From Alphaproteobacteria bacterium (GTDB lineage Bacteria; Pseudomonadota; Alphaproteobacteria; UBA6615), in contig JABDJY010000075.1 of the NCBI GenBank assembly GCA_013003285.1, positions 1 through 10,854 of the forward strand: a stretch of 10,854 nt of DNA, written 5' to 3'. Every line of letters starts with the position of its first letter. The stretch's first letter is position 1. The position numbers were made by a program, and so were the translations under genes. A model generated the notes under the pieces. The model worked only from the letters and a program-made list of their open reading frames with translations, did not search any database and had not been told where the DNA came from. Below, one piece after another: positions 6,401 to 10,854 of the stretch.

Positions 6401-7093
6401 CTAGCTGTCGTCGTCGTTGTCGCTGCTTTCGCCGCCTTCGGTGCCCTCTTCATCACCCTCGGTGCCTTCGACGCCTTCTTCGCCTTCTTCGCCCTCTTCA
6501 CCCTCGACGACCTCTTCCTCGATCGCGACCGTCGGTGCGGCGATGGTGGCGATCGTGAAGTCACGGTCGTCGATGGTCGGCTGCACGCCGTCGGGCAAAT
6601 TAACTTCGGAGATATGAATACTGTCGCCGACCTCGCGGCCCGTCAGATCGATCACGATCGCGTCGGGAATGGCGCCGGCGCGGCACATCACCTCGACCGA
6701 GTGACGCACGATGTTCAACACACCGCCGCCCTTCAGACCAGGGCTCTCCTCTTCGTTCTCGAACAGAACCGCGATATCGATGTTGAGCCGGGTCGATTCG
6801 GTGACCCGCAAAAAGTCAGCGTGCATTGGCACATCGGTGACCGGATGAAGTTGCAGATCGCGGCAAAGCACGCGCTCTTTATTACCGTCGCAGTCGATGT
6901 CGTAGAGGGTTGCGAAGAACCCCGGCTTTCTGATTTCAATACCCAGCGCTATTGGATTGATGGTGATCGGCAATGGGTCTTTATTCGCCCCATAGACCAC
7001 CGCCGGAACGGTCCCCGCCCGACGTGCAGCACGAGCGGCCCCCTTGCCGACCCGTGTGCGCGCTTCAGCGCTGAAAGTTAATGTCTCTGTCAT
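6401..7093 (-). CDS. rplY: 50S ribosomal protein L25/general stress protein Ctc
   Basis: Long form (230 aa) of bL25, the CTC type, which binds 5S rRNA in the large subunit. The N-terminal L25 domain covers about residues 5-93 (TFSAEARTRVGKGAARAARR with the basic 5S-binding part, VPAVVYGANKDP, CRDLQLHPVTDVPMHADFLRV). The C-terminal beta domain covers about 100-188. From residue 191 on there is an extremely acidic, Gly/Glu-rich tail (GEEGEEGEEG...) ending in a run of Asp. Part of it is coded by tandem 9-base units at 6473-6499. Such tails occur in alphaproteobacterial L25, but their length varies. CGGAGAC before the ATG is a fair ribosome binding site. The leader carries an 8-bp-stem hairpin (7111-7141). 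It is followed by pth after 26 bp. Some annotators use the name ctc. Confidence 0.97.
   Translation of the reverse strand: MTETLTFSAEARTRVGKGAARAARRAGTVPAVVYGANKDPLPITINPIALGIEIRKPGFFATLYDIDCDGNKERVLCRDLQLHPVTDVPMHADFLRVTESTRLNIDIAVLFENEEESPGLKGGGVLNIVRHSVEVMCRAGAIPDAIVIDLTGREVGDSIHISEVNLPDGVQPTIDDRDFTIATIAAPTVAIEEEVVEGEEGEEGEEGVEGTEGDEEGTEGGESSDNDDDS
6473..6499 (-). repeat. Three 9-base tandem units in the L25 acidic tail
   Basis: On the plus strand the units are GCCTTCTTC (6473-6481), GCCTTCTTC (6482-6490) and GCCCTCTTC (6491-6499). Two are identical and the third differs by one base. On the coding strand they specify Glu-Glu-Gly repeats in the C-terminal tail of L25. Units of this kind can expand or contract in frame by slippage. 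Confidence 0.7.
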
Positions 7094-7110
7094 GTCTAAG
7101 TCTCCGTTTC

Positions 7111-7141
7111 CGGCCGACGGCGATTACGCTTTTGTCGGCCG
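7111..7141 (-). promoter_or_regulatory. Leader hairpin upstream of rplY
   Basis: CGGCCGAC (7111-7118) and GTCGGCCG (7134-7141) form a perfect 8-bp stem with a 15-base loop, ending 17 bases before the L25 start codon and just ahead of its ribosome binding site. No T-run follows on the minus strand, so it is not a standard terminator for prs. It may be a leader structure acting on translation, or a processing site between prs and rplY messages. The function is inferred. Confidence 0.45.
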
Positions 7142-7219
7142 ATGGGTCGATCCGGCTATGCCTCCAAGGGTGCTGCTGCCGGTCCAGGTCATTCGGGGCG
7201 TGAAATTTTGCCCGCGAAC

Positions 7220-8152
7220 TTAATTAAACAAACTCGATACCGATGCCTCTTGGCTAATTCGGTTGATGGCCTCGCCCAACAGGGGCGCGACCGTTAGCTG
7301 GCGCACATTATTCGCCAAACGGACCGCCTCGGTCGCTTGGATCGAATCCGTCATCACCAGGCGTTCCAACGGCGATGCGGCCACGCGGCCAACGGCACCG
7401 CCCGACAATACGCCGTGGGTGACATAGGCATCGACCGATTTCGCGCCGTCATTCATCAAGGCCACCGCGGCGTTGCATAAGGTGCCGGCGCTGTCGCAGA
7501 TATCGTCGACCATGATGCAGTGGCGACCGGTGACGTCACCGATGATATGCATCACCTCGGAAACGCCAGCCTGTTCGCGGCGCTTATCGATGATCGCCAA
7601 GTCGGCGTCAAGCCTCTTTGCCAGTCCCCGCGCGCGCACAACGCCGCCCACATCGGGCGATACCACGACCAGTTCGGAGCCGTTATAGCCGTTGCCAATA
7701 TCTTCGGAAAAAAGCGGGCCGGCGAACAGATTATCCACCGGAATGTCGAAAAAACCCTGAATTTGGCCGGCATGGAGGTCGAGGGTGAGCACCCGGTCGG
7801 CGCCGGCATTGGTGATCAGGTTAGCCACCAATTTGGCCGATATGGGGGTGCGCGGCCCGGTTTTGCGATCCTGGCGGGCATAGCCAAAATAGGGGATTAC
7901 CGCGGTGACCCGGCGGGCCGAGCCGCGCCGAAGGGCATCCAGGGTCACCAGCAGTTCCATCAAATTATCGTTGGCCGGATAGGAGGTCGACTGGACCACG
8001 AACACATCCTCGCCACGGACATTCTCCAAGATCTCGACAAAGACCTCCATATCCGAGAACCGCCGTATCGACGCCTTGGTCAACTCGATGTTCAGATAAG
8101 CCGAAATCGCCTCGGCCAACGGGCGATTGCTGTTACACGCCAGCACCTTCAT
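7220..8152 (-). CDS. prs: Ribose-phosphate pyrophosphokinase (PRPP synthetase)
   Basis: Class I PRPP synthetase that makes phosphoribosyl pyrophosphate from ribose 5-phosphate and ATP, feeding purine, pyrimidine, NAD, His and Trp synthesis in the cytoplasm. The length (310 aa) is normal. Motifs in order are FGYARQDRK (89-97, ATP site) and DLHAGQIQGFFDIPVDN (125-141, including His127). KRR at 190-192 is the flexible-loop base, with SEVMHIIGDV after it. VDDICDSAGT (215-224) is the PRPP/ribose-phosphate binding loop. The loop has Ala where E. coli has Gly (DTGGT); all other key residues are kept. A purine-rich GGGGACAGG precedes the ATG. It is separated from the lipoprotein gene by 187 bp containing a candidate promoter and a leader hairpin, so it likely has its own transcript, possibly running on into rplY across a 126-bp gap. 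Confidence 0.98.
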   Translation of the reverse strand: MKVLACNSNRPLAEAISAYLNIELTKASIRRFSDMEVFVEILENVRGEDVFVVQSTSYPANDNLMELLVTLDALRRGSARRVTAVIPYFGYARQDRKTGPRTPISAKLVANLITNAGADRVLTLDLHAGQIQGFFDIPVDNLFAGPLFSEDIGNGYNGSELVVVSPDVGGVVRARGLAKRLDADLAIIDKRREQAGVSEVMHIIGDVTGRHCIMVDDICDSAGTLCNAAVALMNDGAKSVDAYVTHGVLSGGAVGRVAASPLERLVMTDSIQATEAVRLANNVRQLTVAPLLGEAINRISQEASVSSLFN

Positions 8153-8173
8153 TGACCTGTCCCCGGAATGTTG

Positions 8174-8205
8174 GACGGCGCCGCTATTTGTGAACAGGCG
8201 CCGTC
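8174..8205 (-). promoter_or_regulatory. Long-stem hairpin in the prs leader
   Basis: GACGGCGCC (8174-8182) and GGCGCCGTC (8197-8205) form a perfect 9-bp GC-rich stem with a 14-base loop. It lies between the candidate promoter and the start codon, ending 21 bases before the ATG. No T-run follows on the minus strand. It could influence message stability or translation; no known riboswitch class is recognised. Confidence 0.5.
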
Positions 8206-8217
8206 GGTCGAATAAGT

Positions 8218-8246
8218 ATTATCTCAGCCCCCGCACGGTCTATCAC
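8218..8246 (-). promoter_or_regulatory. Candidate sigma-70 promoter for prs
   Basis: On the minus strand GTGATA (8246-8241) and GATAAT (8223-8218) are separated by 17 bases. They match the -35 and -10 consensus at 4/6 and 5/6 positions. Transcription would begin near 8211, giving a leader of about 58 bases that contains the hairpin at 8174-8205. Found by eye only. Confidence 0.45.
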
Positions 8247-8339
8247 CGGGACTTGCGGGCCGGAAACTATCAATCCGCCCCCGGCGTGTAAACCAGCAAA
8301 AAGCTAGATTTCGCCACTGGTTAACGATTGTCAGACCGG

Positions 8340-9179
8340 TTATCCCGGGGGTGGCTGAATGCCTTGGCTCCAGTCGATCTGGCGGACCATTTCGGCGATG
8401 CCGACAGCACCCGCCAGGGCTGCTTCATTGGCGATTAGCCCCCAGTTTCCGTCGAGACTGCCAACCGGTACGGGACGCGCCTGGGCGATGGTGCCGACCT
8501 CGACGCCGAAGGGGTCCCACACGGTCCAGGCGATATCGACGATTTGCTCTCCGCCGCGCACGCCCCCGACGGTTACCGTGCCTGTGACGATAAGGCTATC
8601 GGCGGCGGCTTCCGGCGCTAATTCAAGGCCGGTACGGGGCAGTAACTGCTCGATGGCGGCGCGCAGGCGCGAATTGCCGTCCCCCGGCGCGCCGGCGACA
8701 TCGCCGACATGGAGCGGTGGCGGCACCGCTTCGGCCGGCGGCTCATCGCGGATTAGCGCCGCGATATCACCCGCCGATCGCGCGAACGCGGTGTGCGAGT
8801 CCAGCTTGGCCGGCTGGCCCGCGGCGTTGCGCAGCGATTGGACGACCGTGCCAACCTCGTCGCCCTGCTGGGTCCGTAGGGTCCAGATCAGCGCCGGCGG
8901 GGCCGGCGGCGTGCTGAAATGGCCTAACAACAGATAGCTCGACCGGCCAGTGCCGCCATAGGTGGCCGGAACGTTCTGGGCGTGCAGGGCGCGCACCATA
9001 TCCCGGGTCAGCAGTTCGAGCGGCGTGCCGCCGCGGTCGGTGACCGGGAGAACCGTAATCCCCTGGCCGTCGGTGAGCCTCAGAAGGTCGCTCGGCGGCG
9101 CGCCGTCATGGCTGAAAGGCTTCGGCAATGGCTGGCAGGCGGCCAGCAGCGCGGCCGCGATGATCAGGCTAAAGCGCAC
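8340..9179 (-). CDS. Predicted lipoprotein with internal duplication
   Basis: A 279-residue protein of no family I can name. The N-terminus MRFSLIIAAALLAACQPLPK is a lipoprotein signal with lipobox LAAC and acylated Cys15. The next residue is Gln, not Asp, so outer-membrane sorting is plausible. The body appears duplicated. Residues about 82-114 (YLLLGHF...WTLRTQQGDEVGTVVQ) resemble about 195-233 (SLIVTGTV...WTVWDPFGVEVGTIAQ). Each is followed by a similar amphipathic helix (FARSAGDIAALIRD, 132-145; ALAGAVGIAEMVRQ, 254-267). A Pro/Ala-rich linker lies between (about 146-165). The GTG start has no visible ribosome binding site and lies inside the end of the 21-codon ORF 9169-9234, suggesting translational coupling. 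It follows midA and pgeF and is probably the last gene of that operon. Confidence 0.85.
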   Translation of the reverse strand: MRFSLIIAAALLAACQPLPKPFSHDGAPPSDLLRLTDGQGITVLPVTDRGGTPLELLTRDMVRALHAQNVPATYGGTGRSSYLLLGHFSTPPAPPALIWTLRTQQGDEVGTVVQSLRNAAGQPAKLDSHTAFARSAGDIAALIRDEPPAEAVPPPLHVGDVAGAPGDGNSRLRAAIEQLLPRTGLELAPEAAADSLIVTGTVTVGGVRGGEQIVDIAWTVWDPFGVEVGTIAQARPVPVGSLDGNWGLIANEAALAGAVGIAEMVRQIDWSQGIQPPPG

Positions 9180-9234
9180 AGCTGAATAACATCGCGACGA
9201 TGAAGAGCAGGAACAGGTTGATCAGATAGGGCAT
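9169..9234 (-). CDS. Candidate 21-residue membrane peptide
   Basis: A short ORF of 21 codons starting MPYLINLFLLFIVAML and ending FSCAL before TAG. Almost the whole peptide is one hydrophobic segment, enough for a single membrane helix. The start is preceded by AGGTGATC, an 8-base match to the extended Shine-Dalgarno sequence (complement of the 16S 3' end), with seven bases between AGG and ATG; this is among the strongest ribosome binding sites in the window. It begins four bases after the pgeF stop and ends 11 bases into the lipoprotein gene. It may be a real membrane miniprotein or a leader whose translation opens the lipoprotein start. It is not a lipoprotein by the usual lipobox rule, since Phe sits in the position three before the Cys. 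Confidence 0.5.
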   Translation of the reverse strand: MPYLINLFLLFIVAMLFSCAL

Positions 9235-9238
9235 GCGA

Positions 9239-10012
9239 TCACCTTTGTCCGGTGAGGGCGATAACCGACAGGTTGCGGCCATAATCGGGCTCGCCGCGAT
9301 GGCAGGTGCGGCGATAGCTGAACAAATTTTCATCGGCATAGGTGTCGGCGCCCAAGGCGCTTGCGGCCGAAACGCCCGCGGCATCCAGGCGCGACAGCAC
9401 ATAACCGGCAAGATCGAATTGCAAATGGCCGTCGCGGCGTCCCGGGGCGAAGAAGCGGTCGTTGGCGGCGTCCTGTTCCTGAAACGGTGCGGGAAACTCC
9501 GCGCCGACTTCGTAGGAGTCCTGGCCGATGCAGGGGCCGACCACCGCGGTGATACCGCTTGGTGTGGCGCCGAGGCCGACCATGGCCTCGACGGTTGCCT
9601 CAATGATCCCGTCCATTGCGCCGCGCCAGCCGGAATGGGCCGCGCCGATCACCTGGTTCTGGGGGTCGGCCAACAGCACCGGCGCGCAATCGGCGGCCAA
9701 AACACCCAAGGCAATGCCCGGTACCGTACTCACCAGAGCATCGGCCCGGGTGTCGCTCGTCGTTTCCGTGCCGTCCTTGACGGTCACGACGTTTGCCGAA
9801 TGGATTTGATAGACCGTGCGCAGCGCATCCTCGACCAGTCCCACCTCGCGCATCGCCCGCTGGCGATTCTCATGAACCCGCGCCTTATCGTCATCCGACC
9901 CCAATCCGCAATTGAGCGAGGCGTATATGCCTTCGCTGGCGCCGCCACGGCGGGTGAAAAACCCGTGACGGATATTGTCGGCGGCGGCAAGGGGGGCGGC
10001 GGTCAGTCGCAT
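9239..10012 (-). CDS. pgeF: Peptidoglycan editing factor / YfiH-type purine nucleoside phosphorylase
   Basis: A 257-residue member of the YfiH/laccase-domain family (formerly polyphenol oxidase, DUF152). The HGFFTRRGGASEGIYASLN block marks the N-terminus. The metal site is complete: His71 (QIHSANVV), Cys109 (LAADCAPVLL) and His126 (GAAHSGWRGA). Members have been reported both as purine nucleoside phosphorylases/adenosine deaminases and, in E. coli, as a factor that removes mis-incorporated amino acids from peptidoglycan precursors; which applies here cannot be told. I chose the ATG at 10012, whose A is shared with the TGA stop of the upstream methyltransferase gene, a classic coupling overlap; a TTG one codon earlier also exists. 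The final codons carry the ribosome binding site of the following small ORF. Confidence 0.95.
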   Translation of the reverse strand: MRLTAAPLAAADNIRHGFFTRRGGASEGIYASLNCGLGSDDDKARVHENRQRAMREVGLVEDALRTVYQIHSANVVTVKDGTETTSDTRADALVSTVPGIALGVLAADCAPVLLADPQNQVIGAAHSGWRGAMDGIIEATVEAMVGLGATPSGITAVVGPCIGQDSYEVGAEFPAPFQEQDAANDRFFAPGRRDGHLQFDLAGYVLSRLDAAGVSAASALGADTYADENLFSYRRTCHRGEPDYGRNLSVIALTGQR

Positions 10013-10854
10013 CAACTTGAATTTGCCTCTTCGGACGTAAACCCGGCGGGCGGCAGGGTCCCCCGGGACCCAATCGCCAGGACTTTGAACAAAGTGCCCA
10101 TTTGCGCGTCGCCGATCAAGCGTTCGAGCGCGGTCTCGATGTCGGTTTTCTGCGCCGGTGTCGCCGTGGCGGCGAGGGTGGCGGCGCGGGCCTCGATGCC
10201 CAAGCGGTGCAGGAATTCGCCTTGGTCGATCGGTCCCCAGCAGACGGCGCCGGCCGAATGGACCGCGGCGGCCAGTGCATTGAAATCCACATGGGCGGTC
10301 AAATCGGCTGCGCCGGGGTTCTCCAAAACCGGCGCATAGTCGTGCGCGCGAACCGCCTGCAACGTGTCGCCCACCGCCGGGCCGGCATAGCCGTAATCGA
10401 TGATCAGGGCGGCGCCCGCATTGGAGCGGATACGCCGGGCGATTTCGCTGGCGATCTGCTGTGAGGCGGGAGAGGATTCGGCGATCGCGCCGTTCGTTGC
10501 CGCGGGCTGGTTTTGGCTGGGATCGGGCGCGGGCGCGAGGGTGAAAACGAATGCCGGGGCGGTGTCCGAAGCGTTCGGTGCTAGATCGACCAATCGTTGG
10601 CGCCAGCCGCCGTCCCGGTAGACATAATGTTCGATGGGCAGGGCGTCGAAGAATTCGTTGGCGATGAATATCGCCGGCGCCATGGGCAAATCCTCGACGC
10701 GGTCGTGCCAGGTCACGTCAATATTGGACAGGGTCTCGCCTTGGCGTTGGCGCAGAAGGGGGCTGGTTTCAACCAGATGGACGCGCGCCGCCGCGCGGCA
10801 ATCGGGCAGGGTCTCGAGCGCGCGCAAGGCATCGGCCATCAAGGTGCCGCGCCC
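10012..10854 (-). CDS. midA: MidA/NDUFAF7-family SAM-dependent methyltransferase (partial)
   Basis: The C-terminal 280 residues of a class I methyltransferase of the MidA family (DUF185; human NDUFAF7 methylates an arginine of complex I). The frame is open to the window edge and begins in GRGTLMADALRAL, the end of the family glycine-rich SAM motif (GPGRGTLM), so roughly 80-100 N-terminal residues lie outside. Other family blocks are RVHLVETSPLLRQRQ (acidic end of the second SAM strand), IFIANEFFDALPIEHYVYRDGGW (the family signature), and ALIIDYGYAGPAVGDTLQAVRAHDY. FNALAAAVHSAGA and GEFLHRLGIEARA follow. The bacterial substrate is not established. The TGA stop overlaps the pgeF ATG by one base, so the two are translationally coupled. 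In related alphaproteobacteria lgt often precedes this gene; that cannot be seen here. Confidence 0.93.
   Translation of the reverse strand, partial: GRGTLMADALRALETLPDCRAAARVHLVETSPLLRQRQGETLSNIDVTWHDRVEDLPMAPAIFIANEFFDALPIEHYVYRDGGWRQRLVDLAPNASDTAPAFVFTLAPAPDPSQNQPAATNGAIAESSPASQQIASEIARRIRSNAGAALIIDYGYAGPAVGDTLQAVRAHDYAPVLENPGAADLTAHVDFNALAAAVHSAGAVCWGPIDQGEFLHRLGIEARAATLAATATPAQKTDIETALERLIGDAQMGTLFKVLAIGSRGTLPPAGFTSEEANSS

Noticed and set aside
8291..8322. AACCAG...CTGGTT as a terminator after the lipoprotein gene
   Set aside because: The stem is only 6 bp with a 20-base loop and no T-run after it; the T-rich part is inside the loop.
9169..9234. The small hydrophobic ORF as a frameshifted N-terminus of the lipoprotein
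   Set aside because: The lipoprotein frame already has its own complete signal sequence and lipobox (Cys15), so no missing N-terminus needs to be explained.
9169..9603. A 144-codon minus-strand frame running through pgeF
   Set aside because: Most of it is an out-of-frame reading of pgeF. Only its last 21 codons, with their own ATG and strong ribosome binding site, are retained as a candidate peptide.

Overview
The window looks like a piece of an alphaproteobacterial chromosome, most likely Rhodospirillales or a relative. This rests on the minus-strand run midA - pgeF - small lipoprotein - prs - rplY(ctc) - pth - ychF, an order I recall from that group, and on protein details such as an L25/Ctc with an acidic tail and a Pth with a long basic/acidic C-terminal extension. 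No rRNA, tRNA, CRISPR array, transposase or integrase was seen.

Right part (about 3.6-10.85 kb): dense, GC-rich housekeeping DNA. On the minus strand, reading right to left, are a MidA-type methyltransferase (cut by the window edge), pgeF overlapping it by one base, a 21-codon membrane-peptide ORF with a very strong ribosome binding site, and a lipoprotein whose GTG start lies inside that small ORF. After a gap with a good candidate promoter and a long-stem 5' UTR hairpin come prs, then rplY (again with a leader hairpin), pth and ychF. The last three are tightly packed: 26 bp between rplY and pth, 1 bp between pth and ychF. Together they serve nucleotide precursor supply (PRPP), ribosome assembly or stress (L25), peptidyl-tRNA recycling (Pth) and a ribosome-associated ATPase (YchF). 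A plus-strand phytanoyl-CoA-dioxygenase-like gene converges on ychF.

Left part (about 1-3.56 kb): lower GC (hand counts: 31/60 at 241-300 and at 1201-1260, against 41/60 at 5221-5280), loosely packed, accessory in character. It holds a universal stress protein (minus), a 434-bp gap, an unrecognised secreted 540-aa protein, and a membrane protein with the full active-site signature of alkaline ceramidases (CREST superfamily). The secreted protein has a His-then-Cys arrangement that suggests a circularly permuted papain-like hydrolase (LRAT/YiiX/NlpC type). The two plus-strand genes are 38 bp apart and could be co-transcribed. Degenerate copies of one intergenic repeat lie on either side of them in opposite orientation, and two back-to-back hairpins (3526-3556) sit near the composition change.

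The most interesting candidates are the secreted-hydrolase/ceramidase pair, the 21-aa peptide that appears to couple translation of the lipoprotein, and the leader hairpins of prs and rplY. Functions for the pair and the peptide are inference only.
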